This document shows, in pieces, positions 27,120-37,306 of a stretch of 64,000 nucleotides of DNA (its first letter is position 1; the number at the start of each line of letters is the position of its first letter). The notes beneath the pieces are model-generated. The model did not search any database and was not told where the DNA came from. It was given only the letters and a program-made list of their open reading frames with translations. A program made the position numbers and the translations under genes. The DNA lies in the NCBI RefSeq assembly GCF_003129905.1, contig NZ_QFFM01000004.1, positions 83,542-147,541 on the forward strand, given 5' to 3'. Origin of the DNA: Bifidobacterium callitrichidarum. GTDB lineage: Bacteria; Actinomycetota; Actinomycetes; Actinomycetales; Bifidobacteriaceae.

Positions 27120-27611
27120 ATGAGTGTCCCATTGGAAGAGATGAGCCCGTACGCGCGTTCCGTGGTGCAGCGTCTCGGACTTGAGGCCCATCCCGAAGGC
27201 GGCTGGTATACGCGCGACTGGCAGTCGCCGCTGCCGGAACCGGACAGCGGACGACCGCTCGCTTCGCTGATCTACTTCCTGCTGCCGGAGGGTGACGCCA
27301 GCGCCTGGCACAAGGTGGATGCCGATGAGATCTGGCTGTGGCACGGGCCCGCCACCGTCACGCTGGAGCTCGGCGGCGACGGCGAGCAGCCGGCCGACGA
27401 TCCGAACGAACGACAGGCCATCGTGCTTGGCGGCGGCATCGCACAGGAATCCGGGACCGAAGAACACGGCCAATCGCCGGACGGCACTCCCGTCGGGCAT
27501 GCGGTCGTTCCCGCCGGGGTCTGGCAGCGCACGGTTCCCGGACGCGGTGACGCATTGGTCTCCTGCGTGGTCTCCCCCGGCTTCACCTTCGCGGGGTTCA
27601 CGCTGCAGTAG
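27120..27611 (+). CDS. Cupin-fold protein (DUF985-like)
   Basis: 163 residues, start at 27120 with AAAGGAG seven bases upstream, 16 bases after the amidohydrolase stop. A single small beta-barrel cupin: LGLEAHPEGGWYTRDWQSP, then FLLPEGDASAWHKVDADEIW (the His-x-Val-x-x-Asp-Glu metal-type motif) and SPGFTFAGFTL at the end. The family is widespread and of unknown enzymology. The tight spacing makes it part of the same operon. Confidence 0.85.
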   Translation: MSVPLEEMSPYARSVVQRLGLEAHPEGGWYTRDWQSPLPEPDSGRPLASLIYFLLPEGDASAWHKVDADEIWLWHGPATVTLELGGDGEQPADDPNERQAIVLGGGIAQESGTEEHGQSPDGTPVGHAVVPAGVWQRTVPGRGDALVSCVVSPGFTFAGFTLQ

Positions 27612-27769
27612 GAGACGACGACGTCCGACCGTTTCCACCGGGCACATGCGAATCGCAGAATCCTCGATAACCCGCCATCGTGGAAACCGATAGCGCCGGC
27701 AACATGTCGCATACACCGAATAACTATCTTGTACTAGGACAGGAAGCAAGAAAGAAGGAGAACAACCCC

Positions 27770-28636
27770 ATGTCATTCAAGTCCGCCGCCCGCGTGTTCG
27801 CCGCCGGTCTCACCGCCGCGACGCTCATGTTCACCGCAGCCTGCGGTGCATCCAGCAACTCCTCCGATGCCAACGCCGGAGGCAGCGACAGCTCCGACAT
27901 CACGCAGCAGACCGTCACCCCCGGCACGCTCACCATCGCCACCGGCGACCCGGCATACGAGCCGTGGGTCATGAACGACAAGCCGGAGTCCGGCGAGGGC
28001 TTCGAGGCAGCTTTGGCCTACGCCGTGGCCGACAAGCTCGGTTTCAAGAAGGACAACGTGAAGTGGATCCGCACCACGTTCGACTCCGCCATCGCCCCGG
28101 GTGCCAAGGATTGGGATCTCAACATCCAGCAGTTCGGCATCACCGACGAGCGCAAGCAGGCCGTCGACTTCTCCTCCGGCTACTACAAGGACACGCAGTC
28201 CGTGGTTGTCAAGAAGAACGGCAAGTTCGCTTCCGCCAAGTCGCTGTCCGATCTCAAGGACGCGGTGATCGGCGTGATGGTCGGCACGCAGGCCTACACG
28301 ATCGTCCAGAGCAAAATCAAGGACGACATCCAGACCTTCAATGACGACGCCTCGCTCGCCCAGGCGCTCGATGCCGGACAGATCGACGCACTGGTGACCA
28401 ACACCGTCGAAAGCGTGTACATGGTCCAGTCCGAGCAGGTCAAGGGCGCCGAAGTGCTCGGCCGTATCGCCGGCTCCGAGGACAAGGACGGCCTGGGCAT
28501 CGTGCTGCCGAAGGATTCCAAGCTCACTTCGGCCGTCACCAAGGCCGTGGACGATCTGAACGCCGACGGCACGCTCAAGCAGCTGCAGGACAAGTGGCTG
28601 GCCGAGTACACCACCGATCTGACCGAGCTTAAGTAA
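27770..28636 (+). CDS. Amino acid ABC transporter, solute-binding lipoprotein
   Basis: Extracytoplasmic receptor of family 3 (polar amino acids). 288 residues with a lipoprotein signal and lipobox FTAACG (Cys at about residue 24). The type 3 fold shows in GTLTIATGDPAYEPWVMND, DLNIQQFGITDERKQAVDFS and GVMVGTQAYTIV. The start at 27770 has AAGGAG. The permease and ATPase genes follow. Substrate is not certain; proximity to methyl-cycle genes makes a sulphur amino acid possible but unproven. Confidence 0.93.
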   Translation: MSFKSAARVFAAGLTAATLMFTAACGASSNSSDANAGGSDSSDITQQTVTPGTLTIATGDPAYEPWVMNDKPESGEGFEAALAYAVADKLGFKKDNVKWIRTTFDSAIAPGAKDWDLNIQQFGITDERKQAVDFSSGYYKDTQSVVVKKNGKFASAKSLSDLKDAVIGVMVGTQAYTIVQSKIKDDIQTFNDDASLAQALDAGQIDALVTNTVESVYMVQSEQVKGAEVLGRIAGSEDKDGLGIVLPKDSKLTSAVTKAVDDLNADGTLKQLQDKWLAEYTTDLTELK

Positions 28637-28815
28637 GGTCAGCCGGGCAAATCCAGTCCAATCAGGTGCCGTACGACCGCATGACGGCCCGTCCGCACCA
28701 ATCCGAACCCGTCGGAGGAGATTTCAGCATCTCAGCCGGCGGGTTCGTCGTCTCGCGTTCCACATTGCGCGACACCAATCTCAAACCCGTTCGGACACTG
28801 CAATACAATCCACAT

Positions 28816-29702
28816 ATGGTCGATTCTCAATCCACGCATGATTCCGCCGCCGGAGCATCATCCACGCCGCCGGTGAGCGAGATCGAACTCTCCCGCCGTG
28901 ACTATCGGCGCAAGCAACAACTCAAGTCGGTGGTCACCAGCCTGGTCAGCACCATCGTGCTGGCCATCATCGTCGTCACGGGATTGAAGATGTCCCCCGG
29001 CTGGCCGCGCGTCAAGCAGACCTTCTTCTCCCCCGAATACTTCGTCAAGTCCCTGCCCAAAACCATCGACGGCCTCTGGCTCAACCTCCAGGTGCTGGTC
29101 GTGGCCGTAATCGGTGTCGCCATCTTCGCCACGCTTATCGCCCTGGTGCGTACCAGCAAGAACCCGGTGATGTTCCCGTTGCGGGTGTTGGCCGCGCTGT
29201 ACACCACGGTGATGCGCGGCATCCCGATGATCGTCGTGCTGTACCTCATCGGCTTCGGCATACCGGGACTGGGCCTGTTCGGCCGCATCAACCCGGCCAT
29301 CCTCGGCACGATCGCCGTCATCATGGGTTACAGCGCCTATGTGGCCGAGGTGCTGCGCGCCGGCTTCAACGACGTGCACCCCTCGCAGCGTGCCTCGGCA
29401 CGTTCGCTGGGCCTGACCGCCGGTCAGACGACGCGCATGATCGTCATTCCGCAGGCCCTGCGCAAGGTGGCGCCCGCGCTGATGAACGATTTCATCTCGA
29501 TGCAGAAGGACGTGGGCCTCATCTCCGTACTGGGCGCGGTGGACGCGGTGCGTGCGGCCCAGATCGAGGTGGCCAGCTCGTACAACTTCACGCCGTACGT
29601 GGTGGCGAGCCTGCTGTTCATCCTGATGAGCGTGCCGTTCATCCTGCTGAACGACTGGTATACGGCGCGACTGCGCAAGCGCGAACTGAGTGGAGGCACG
29701 GT

Positions 29703-29706
<4 letters not shown>
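28816..29706 (+). CDS. Amino acid ABC transporter permease
   Basis: Membrane component, about 296 residues, start at 28816 (MVDSQSTHDS). Five to six TM segments. The EAA loop of the HisM family is seen in ASARSLGLTAGQTTRMIVIP. An unusually long hydrophilic N-terminus of about 55 residues precedes the first TM segment. TACAAT lies six bases before the ATG, so this gene may have its own leaderless promoter within the cluster, 180 bases after the solute-binding gene. Confidence 0.93.
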
Positions 29707-30506
<800 letters not shown>

Positions 30507-30546
30507 CGGTTCAGACCATCAAATGAATTAGGCTCTGTTAGCCCAA

Positions 30547-30669
30547 GGCTCTGTTGAGCCAGGATTGACATGAATCCGATGGAACTACCCCTCAGTCGGC
30601 TTCGCCGCCAGCTCCCCTGACAAGGGGAGCCAAAAGTAAGGGGCATGTCAATCTCGATATAACAGCGCC
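30547..30669 (+). repeat. MITE-like element copy D
   Basis: 123-bp copy. The left end is GGCTCTGTTGAGCCAGGATT, the right end CGATATAACAGCGCC. A second left-end fragment (GGCTCTGTTAGCCCAA, 30531-30546) lies directly outside it, which may be a remnant of an earlier insertion. Core and hairpin are well conserved. Confidence 0.88.
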
Positions 30670-30675
30670 TTATGG

Positions 30676-30727
30676 AATGGCCCCTGATGAGGAGATCTTC
30701 ATCTCCCTCATCAGGGGCCATTACTTT
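30676..30727. terminator. Bidirectional terminator between ABC transporter and ribF
   Basis: Perfect 17-bp stem AATGGCCCCTGATGAGG with complement at 30706-30722, then ACTTTTATT on the plus strand. It lies between convergent genes. Confidence 0.85.
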
Positions 30728-31860
30728 TATTCACCAGGCTCGGTGATGCGCTTGGTTTCCTCGACGTTGCGCTTGAGTTCGTCCACAAGCTGGTCGGGGC
30801 CGTCGAACTTGACCTGCGGGCGCAGGAAGCCGGCGAATTCCACGCGGACCTTGTGGCCGTAGAGGTCGATCCAATCGTCGGTGATGCAGTAGGACTCCAC
30901 TACGCGCTCGTGGAGACCGGTCTTCTCGCTGAACGTGGGCTTGGTGCCGATGGAGATGGCGGCGGGCCAACGGTTGTCCCCATCCACAAGCCAGCCGGCG
31001 TAGACACCATCCACGGGAATGTATCCCTCAATATCGCCGCCCAGATTGGCGGTGGGGAAGCCGATGGTACGGCCACGTTCCTCGCCGTGCACCACTTCGC
31101 CCTCAATGGCGTGGGGCGCGCCAAGGATGGCGTTGGCGTCCTGGATACGGCCGTGGGCCAGCAGGTAGCGCACATTGGTGGAGCTCCAGGCGCGCATGGC
31201 CTTGGCCTGGTGCTTCTTGCTCCAAGCGCGGCGTTCGGCCTTGGTGGCGTTCGCCAGCGGGTCAGAGGGTTCGCCCCATTCGGCGGGCATTTCCGGCTTG
31301 AAGTCGCGCGGGATACGCACCTCGCCAGGACCACGGTCATCCACCACGTCCAGTTCGAAGACGCCGGTGGCGGCGGCCAGGTTGGCCACGTGCTGCACGT
31401 CACCTTCGCGGTTCTTGCCGAAGGCGGCGTCCTGGCCGAGCACCAGCGTACGCATGCCGAGCTTGCCGGTGAGGCGTCCCAGGAAGAAGATGTACGACTT
31501 GGCCGCGAAGGCCAGCGTGTAACGCACCACAAGCACATGGTCCACGCCCAGAGCCTCGATGCGGCGCAGTCGTTCCTGCACACTGGTGAGCGCTTCGGCG
31601 TCGATGTTCTCCTCGTCGGGCTCCTGGCCGTCATGCTTGGCGGCCCAGCCGTGCACGAAGGCGGGGCGCGGATCGAACAGGATCACCACGGAGAAGGAAT
31701 CGTGCTGGTGGGCGAGTTCGACCACGCGCTTGATCACGGCCTGATGACCCAGATGCATGCCGTCGAATGCGCCGAGGGTTACTACGGCCTTCTTGTCGTT
31801 ATCGAACGAGGGCCATTCGACTTCGCCCTGGGCGTCCGGAGTCAGATGCGTGATGTTCAT
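30727..31860 (-). CDS. ribF: Bifunctional riboflavin kinase/FAD synthetase
   Basis: Makes FMN and then FAD from riboflavin in the cytoplasm. 377 residues. The N-terminal adenylyltransferase domain has GAFDGMHLGHQ at 30-40 and the C-terminal flavokinase has GRTIGFPTANL. A charged insert of about 40 residues (EMPAEWGEPSDPLANATKAE and on) lies between the domains. Last gene of the nusA-infB-rbfA-truB-ribF operon; 248 bases separate it from truB and contain a MITE-like copy. Confidence 0.95.
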   Translation of the reverse strand: MNITHLTPDAQGEVEWPSFDNDKKAVVTLGAFDGMHLGHQAVIKRVVELAHQHDSFSVVILFDPRPAFVHGWAAKHDGQEPDEENIDAEALTSVQERLRRIEALGVDHVLVVRYTLAFAAKSYIFFLGRLTGKLGMRTLVLGQDAAFGKNREGDVQHVANLAAATGVFELDVVDDRGPGEVRIPRDFKPEMPAEWGEPSDPLANATKAERRAWSKKHQAKAMRAWSSTNVRYLLAHGRIQDANAILGAPHAIEGEVVHGEERGRTIGFPTANLGGDIEGYIPVDGVYAGWLVDGDNRWPAAISIGTKPTFSEKTGLHERVVESYCITDDWIDLYGHKVRVEFAGFLRPQVKFDGPDQLVDELKRNVEETKRITEPGE

Positions 31861-31925
31861 CGTGTTGCGTCCCGTCCTTTGCTGTGTACGTGTTATGTCC
31901 GTGTTGTTGGGTTCGGCTCATCGAT

Positions 31926-32042
31926 CTTGTCAGACCATGATTGGTGCACGTCCCCTTGGACTACCCCTCAATCGGCTTCGCCGACAGCTCCTCTGACAAG
32001 GGGAGCCAGGGAAAGGACATGTCAATCTCAGCCTAGAAGAGC
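31926..32042 (+). repeat. MITE-like element copy E, drifted
   Basis: Lies in the truB-ribF spacer. The core is clear (GGACTACCCCTCAATCGGCT, then CTCTGACAAGGGGAGCCAGG and GGACATGTCAATCTCAGCC), but both outer ends have diverged. Edges are approximate. Confidence 0.78.
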
Positions 32043-32108
32043 TACCACGTGCTTCCCGACCTTGCGACACGCATGCATGCATGCGACGCAAAGCAAACCG
32101 CGTTCAGT

Positions 32109-33284
32109 CTACTCGGCGGGGAATACGGTGGCGGGCTTGGCCTGATGCGCGTTCGCTCGCTCCAGAATGGCCACCACATCATGCGTTTGCGGCACGATGG
32201 CCACGGTCGGCTCGCCGATCTTCCTCTCGATACGACGTCCGAACCGCAGTTCGGTGGCTTCCTCCGGGGTGATGTCCAACGCGGGCATGGCTCCGCGCGC
32301 GGCCTGCTCCATGGTGAGTGCGCGTCCGAGCAGCCAGTTGCGCCGCTCTTCACCGGATAGTTCCGCCGGGGTGTCCAATACGCATTTGTTGCGGGTGATG
32401 GTTTCGCCGTCGCGGTTGGTGAAGGTCTTGGATTCGCTGTGGGCGGTGACCGTGTGGTCGCGGGTGGCCTCCATCGCCTCGTCGCCGATGAGACCACTGG
32501 TATCGTCTGGCAGAGCGAAGTGGCCGACCCGCGTGCGGCGAAGGCGGATCAGATGGCCGCCGACGCCCAGTTCGGCACCCAAATCACGGGCCAGCGCACG
32601 GATGTACGTACCGGACGAGCAGCTTACACGCACGTCCACGTCGAGTACCGGAATGGCCGACGCGCTCAAAGCGCCCGAAGCAGCCGGAACAGCCGAAGTC
32701 GTCACCCCGGACGAATCACCGGTTCCGAACCAATCGACAGCCTCCCGTAACGGTTTGCCGGCCCGCTCCCCCGCCACATAGCCTTGTCGGACGGCGAGCA
32801 CGGCGAATTCTCCGATATGCACCGGCCGGGCCTTGAGCTCCACATCCTTGCCTTCGCGGGCCAGGTCGTAGGCACGTTTGCCATTGATTTTGATGGCCGA
32901 GAACGTGTTGGGCACCTGCTCGATATCGCCGGTGAAGTGGTCGGCGATGACGGCACGGATCTTCTCCTGAGTCACATCCGTAATGGCATGGGTGCCATCG
33001 CCTTGCACGGCAATCAGCTCGCCTTCGGCGTCATCGGTGGTTGTGCCCAGACCGAGGCGAATGGTGGCCTCATAGGTCTTGTCATGCTCCACGATGGCGT
33101 TGAGCAGTCGCGTGGCATGGCCGAACGCGATGACCAGCGCGCCGGTGGCCATCGGGTCGAGTGTGCCGGCATGACCGACCTTCTTGATGTGCAGTGCGGC
33201 GCGCACGGCCGCCACCGCATCAAAGCTGGTCACGCCCTGCGGTTTGTCGATGATGATGAGGCCGCTAGGTGCGGGCTGTGCCAT
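32109..33284 (-). CDS. truB: tRNA pseudouridine(55) synthase
   Basis: Forms pseudouridine 55 in the T loop of tRNAs. 391 residues, longer than the usual 300-320 because of inserts around residues 190-215 and 265-290. The catalytic Asp is D43 in GHAGTLDPMATGAL; YEATIRLGLGTTTDD and the SSGTYIRALARDLG motif are present. Middle of the translation-factor operon. Confidence 0.95.
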   Translation of the reverse strand: MAQPAPSGLIIIDKPQGVTSFDAVAAVRAALHIKKVGHAGTLDPMATGALVIAFGHATRLLNAIVEHDKTYEATIRLGLGTTTDDAEGELIAVQGDGTHAITDVTQEKIRAVIADHFTGDIEQVPNTFSAIKINGKRAYDLAREGKDVELKARPVHIGEFAVLAVRQGYVAGERAGKPLREAVDWFGTGDSSGVTTSAVPAASGALSASAIPVLDVDVRVSCSSGTYIRALARDLGAELGVGGHLIRLRRTRVGHFALPDDTSGLIGDEAMEATRDHTVTAHSESKTFTNRDGETITRNKCVLDTPAELSGEERRNWLLGRALTMEQAARGAMPALDITPEEATELRFGRRIERKIGEPTVAIVPQTHDVVAILERANAHQAKPATVFPAE

Positions 33285-33310
33285 GTGATATTCCCCTCGA
33301 TGAACGTATT

Positions 33311-33376
33311 CGCTCTGGTAAAACCGCGATTGACATGACTTCCGTCGGACCGCCCCTCAGTAGTCTTCGCGCCGAC
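33311..33376 (+). repeat. MITE-like element copy F, left half
   Basis: In the rbfA-truB spacer. The left end CGCTCTGGTAAAACCGCGAT, then GACATGACTTCCG and CCGCCCCTCAGTAGTCTTCG; the right half is missing. Confidence 0.72.
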
Positions 33377-33402
33377 TTAACGGACGGGCGGAAGAGACGA
33401 GC

Positions 33403-33930
33403 CTACTCGCCCAGTCCTTCGTCGGTGGCGTCATCCTCGGAATCGAAGTCCTCGTCGCCATCGATGTCCTCATCGAAGTCGTCGTCCTCGGCGGGCTCGT
33501 CGTCGTGCTTGTACGGGTCGGCATCGCCGGCGTACTGGGCGGTGGCGCGCGCCTTGGCCAGTTCCTCGTCGCGTTTGCGGGCCAGAGCCAGGATGTCCTC
33601 GATCTCGTGGGCCTCGCCGGGCACCTCGTCGAACACGAACTGGAGCTGCGGGGTCAGGCGCAGGCCGGCCTTGCGGCCGACGAGCGTGCGCAGGTGGCCC
33701 TTGGCCTGGTCGAGGGCCTGCTGGGCTCGCTTGCGTTCGCCGGATTCCTTGCCTTCGTGGCCGAGCTGGGTCCAGTAGATCTTGGCGATCTGCAGATCGT
33801 TGGTCACGCGCACTTCGGTGACGGTGATGTTGGTCAGTCGCTTGTCGTGCAGCTCACGCTCGATGGAGGAGGCGACGACGCGCTGGATCAGGGCCGCGAT
33901 ACGCGCGGCGCGGGGGTTGGTTCCCGCCAT
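33403..33930 (-). CDS. rbfA: Ribosome-binding factor A
   Basis: Helps 30S maturation by binding near helix 1 of 16S rRNA. 175 residues. The first 120 form the KH-like fold (RAARIAALIQRVVASSIERE, then RLTNITVTEVRVTNDLQIAK). The last 40 residues are an extremely acidic tail of Asp and Glu, an extension beyond the usual length. Third gene of the operon. Confidence 0.95.
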   Translation of the reverse strand: MAGTNPRAARIAALIQRVVASSIERELHDKRLTNITVTEVRVTNDLQIAKIYWTQLGHEGKESGERKRAQQALDQAKGHLRTLVGRKAGLRLTPQLQFVFDEVPGEAHEIEDILALARKRDEELAKARATAQYAGDADPYKHDDEPAEDDDFDEDIDGDEDFDSEDDATDEGLGE

Positions 33931-33950
33931 AGGAGGTTCCTTTCAAAAAA

Positions 33951-34072
33951 TCAGCTCCCCTCACTGAGAGGAGCTGTCGGACGGAGTGAGACTGCAGGGA
34001 GTACGTCGGCGAACTTGCGACGCCCCTCGACCCGCTTCGCGGACAGCTCCCCTCGGTGAGGGGAGCCAGCGA
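33951..34072 (+). repeat. MITE-like core copy G with two hairpins
   Basis: In the infB-rbfA spacer. Two hairpins lie about 90 bases apart: CAGCTCCCCTCACTGAGAGG and CAGCTCCCCTCGGTGAGGGG. The second follows CCCCTCGACCCGCTTCGCGG, which parallels the family core. Terminal repeats are not seen. Confidence 0.65.
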
Positions 34073-34110
34073 AGATGACGGGTTCTCCTTCAGAGGAGAA
34101 CCGTGATGGA

Positions 34111-37062
34111 CTACTTGCGCTCGACCTCGCGCATCTCGAAGGTCTCGATGATGTCGCCGAGGGCGATGTCGTTGAAGGAGCCGAGGTTGATACCGGCCTC
34201 GTAGCCTTCCTTGACGGACTGGACATCGTCCTTGAAGCGACGCAGCGAGGAGATCTCCAGGTCGTTGACCGTGGCCACGCCGTTGCGCAGGATACGGCAC
34301 TTCGTACCGCGCTTGACCTCGCCGTCCTGCACCATGACGCCGGCGATGTTGCCGAACTTGGAGGAACGGAAGATCTCGCGGATTTCGGAGTGGGAGGTGA
34401 CGACCTCCTCGTATTCCGGCTTGAGCATGCCCTTGAGGGCGGCCTCGATGTCCTCGATGGCCTTGTAGATGACCGAGTAGTACTTGATCTCCACGCCCTC
34501 ACGCTCGGCGAGATCCGCCACCTGACGGTTCGGACGCACGTTGAAGCCGATGATGACGGCCTTGTCGACCGTGGCGAGGTTGACGTCGTTCTGCGTGATG
34601 GCGCCGACGCCGCGGTGGATGACCTGGATGCCGACCTCGTCGGACACCTCGATCTTCATCAGGGAGTCCTCCAGCGCCTCGACGGAACCGGACGAATCGC
34701 CCTTGATGACGATGTTAAGCATGTCGATCTCGGACTCGGCGAACTTCTTCTTGAAGTCCTCCAGGGACACGACCTTGCGGCGCTTCGCCAGCTGGGCGGC
34801 GCGTTCGGTGGCCTGGCGCTTCTCGGCGATCTGGCGGGCGGCGCGATCGTCGGAGGCGACCAGGAAGAGGTCGCCTGCGGTCGGCACGGAGGTCAGGCCC
34901 AGCACCTGGACAGGCGTGGACGGGCCGGCGGCCTCCATGGTCTGGCCGTTCTCGTCAAGCATGGCGCGGACGCGACCGTACGAGGTGCCGGCCACGATGG
35001 CGTCGCCCACGTGCAGGGTGCCCTGCTGGACGAGCACGGTGGCCACGGCACCGCGGCCCTTGTCGAGTCGGGCCTCGATGGTGGCGCCACGGGCGTCCAT
35101 ATCGGGGTTGGCACGCAGGTCGAGCTCGGCGTCGGCCGTGAGCAGCACGGCTTCGAGGAGCTTGTCCACGTTGATGTTCTGCTTGGCGGAGATGTCCACG
35201 AACATGGTGTCGCCACCATACTCCTCGGGCACCAAGCCGAACTCGGTGAGCTGGCCGCGCACCTTCTCCGGGTTGGCGCCGGGCACATCGATCTTGTTGA
35301 CGGCCACGACGATCGGCACCTTGGCGGCCTGCGCGTGGTTGATGGCCTCGACGGTCTGCGGCATCACGCCGTCGTCCGCGGCGACCACGAGGATCGCGAC
35401 GTCGGTGAGCTCGGCACCACGGGCACGCATGGCGGTGAACGCCTCGTGGCCAGGGGTATCGAGGAACGTGATCTTGCGCTTCTCACCGTCCAGCGTGACA
35501 GTGACCTGGTAGGCACCGATGCGCTGGGTGATGCCGCCGGCCTCGCGTGCGATGACGTTGGTCTTACGAATCGTATCCAGCAGTCGGGTCTTACCGTGGT
35601 CGACGTGGCCCATGACGGTGACGACCGGCGGACGCGGCTTGAGGTCCGCGTCATCCTGCAGCTCTTCCTCATCGAGGTTGATGTCGAACTGCTGGAGCAG
35701 CTCCTTGTCCTCCTCCTCGGCGGAGACAAGCTGGATGTTCCAGCCGATCTCCTCGCCCAGGATCTGGAAGGTCTCCTCGTCCAGGGACTGGGTGGCGGTG
35801 GCCATCTGGCCCAGGTGGAAGAGCACGGTGACCAGTGCGGCCTGGTTCACGTTGATCTTCTCGGCGAGGTCGGCGAGGGACGCGCCCTGACGCAGACGGA
35901 TGGTCTGGCCGTTGCCGTTCGGGATGCGGACGCCGCCGATGGTCGGTGCTTTCAGCTCCTCGTACTCATGACGCTTCGCCAGACGGTTCTTGCGGGCCTT
36001 GGAAGACTTGCCGCCCTGACGACCGAACGCGCCTGCGGCACCGCCGCGACCGCGGCCGCCGCCACGTGCGGGACCGTTGGACGGCGCACCGCCGCCCTGG
36101 AAGTTGTTGCCGCCCTGGCCGCCGCGGAATCCACCGCGGGCACCACCCTGGGCACCGGCGCCGCCCTGACCCGGGCGGCTGTGGCCCCACTGGCCCGGAC
36201 GCGGCGCACCGCCGCCCTGACCCGGACGACCATTACGGAAGCCGCCACGGCCCTGACCGGCACCCTGGCCGGGACGACCCGGACGACCGTTGCGGCCGCC
36301 CTCGGCGGTCGGACGCGCCATCGGGTGCGGACGCGGAATATCACCCGGAGTCGGGGTGTGCATGCCCTGCTTGCGGGAGAACGGGTTGTTGCCCGGACGC
36401 GGGCCCGGGGTGTGCGGACGCGGAATCGCGTTGGAAGCGGCGCTGTTGCCGTTGCCGGCGTTGCCGCCCTGCTGGCCGTTGTTGTGGCTGGCACCCGGAC
36501 GCGGGGTCGGCATGTTGCCGTTGCGGCCGTTCTGGTGCTGGCCCGGCTGGCCGCCGTTCGGACGACCCTGGCCCGGACGGCCCTGACGACCGTTCTCGCG
36601 GCCCTCACGGTTGTCGCGATTCTCATGCTGCTGATGACGGCCCGGCATCGGAGCGCCCGGACGACCGCCCTGCGGACGCGGCGCGGACGTGCCCGGGGTG
36701 GCACGACGGGCCGGACCCGGGGTCGGGGCGTGTGGAGCCGGAGTAGCGTGCGGAGTGGCCGGGGTCGCATGAGCGGGAGATGCGGAAGCGGCCGGGGCGG
36801 CGGGTGCCGGAGCCGGCTTGTGCTGTGCCGGCTTGGCGGCGGCAGGCTTCGCGGTGTTCTGGGGACGGGCGGAAGCGGCAGGCTTCTGATCACCCTTGTT
36901 GTTCTCCTTGGCAAACGCGGCCTTCAGGCGGCGTGCCACAGGAGGTTCGATCGTAGAGGAAGCGGACTTGACGAACTCCCCCATGTCCTTCAGCTTCTCA
37001 AGGACGGTCTTGCTGTCGACATGCAAGTCCTTGGCCAATTCGTATACGCGCGGTTTCGCCAC
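34111..37062 (-). CDS. infB: Translation initiation factor IF-2
   Basis: GTPase that places initiator tRNA on the 30S subunit. 983 residues; start is GTG at 37062 with AGGAG six bases upstream. N-terminal IF2_N domain ([19 protein letters not shown]), then about 320 residues of Pro/Gly/Arg/Asn/Gln-rich disordered sequence, a second IF2_N-like motif near 390, and the G domain with G1 GHVDHGKT at about 486-493, G2/G3 with DTPGHEAF, and G4 NKID. Domains II-IV are complete. The long low-complexity N-terminus is typical of actinobacteria. Confidence 0.97.
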   Translation of the reverse strand: MAKPRVYELAKDLHVDSKTVLEKLKDMGEFVKSASSTIEPPVARRLKAAFAKENNKGDQKPAASARPQNTAKPAAAKPAQHKPAPAPAAPAASASPAHATPATPHATPAPHAPTPGPARRATPGTSAPRPQGGRPGAPMPGRHQQHENRDNREGRENGRQGRPGQGRPNGGQPGQHQNGRNGNMPTPRPGASHNNGQQGGNAGNGNSAASNAIPRPHTPGPRPGNNPFSRKQGMHTPTPGDIPRPHPMARPTAEGGRNGRPGRPGQGAGQGRGGFRNGRPGQGGGAPRPGQWGHSRPGQGGAGAQGGARGGFRGGQGGNNFQGGGAPSNGPARGGGRGRGGAAGAFGRQGGKSSKARKNRLAKRHEYEELKAPTIGGVRIPNGNGQTIRLRQGASLADLAEKINVNQAALVTVLFHLGQMATATQSLDEETFQILGEEIGWNIQLVSAEEEDKELLQQFDINLDEEELQDDADLKPRPPVVTVMGHVDHGKTRLLDTIRKTNVIAREAGGITQRIGAYQVTVTLDGEKRKITFLDTPGHEAFTAMRARGAELTDVAILVVAADDGVMPQTVEAINHAQAAKVPIVVAVNKIDVPGANPEKVRGQLTEFGLVPEEYGGDTMFVDISAKQNINVDKLLEAVLLTADAELDLRANPDMDARGATIEARLDKGRGAVATVLVQQGTLHVGDAIVAGTSYGRVRAMLDENGQTMEAAGPSTPVQVLGLTSVPTAGDLFLVASDDRAARQIAEKRQATERAAQLAKRRKVVSLEDFKKKFAESEIDMLNIVIKGDSSGSVEALEDSLMKIEVSDEVGIQVIHRGVGAITQNDVNLATVDKAVIIGFNVRPNRQVADLAEREGVEIKYYSVIYKAIEDIEAALKGMLKPEYEEVVTSHSEIREIFRSSKFGNIAGVMVQDGEVKRGTKCRILRNGVATVNDLEISSLRRFKDDVQSVKEGYEAGINLGSFNDIALGDIIETFEMREVERK

Positions 37063-37306
37063 TAATTACTCCTATCTGCGACCACGCGGCATGGGCGTGG
37101 TCAGTTGGTGATGACGGCAAGCTTGCCCTGTCTCATCGTGCGACCATGTTCGTGTTACCTCGTCTCTGTGCAGGCGAATTTGCGCGCACTGCGCCCGCCC
37201 ACATACGCCAATCAAGCATACTCATAACGCTGGATAGGCATGCGAAAACCGCGAGCCGCGCCATATGGGTACGGCCCGCGGGAAACGCCTTCTTCCGGTT
37301 GCCCGG

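Noticed and set aside
34075..37065. 996-codon plus-strand open frame opposite infB
   Set aside because: Mirror of infB codon bias; low-complexity and without domains. The same applies to long frames opposite the EIIBCA, GH42 and GH51 genes.
37063..37306. ylxR-type gene between nusA and infB
   Set aside because: No open frame of proper size and character exists on the minus strand in this spacer.
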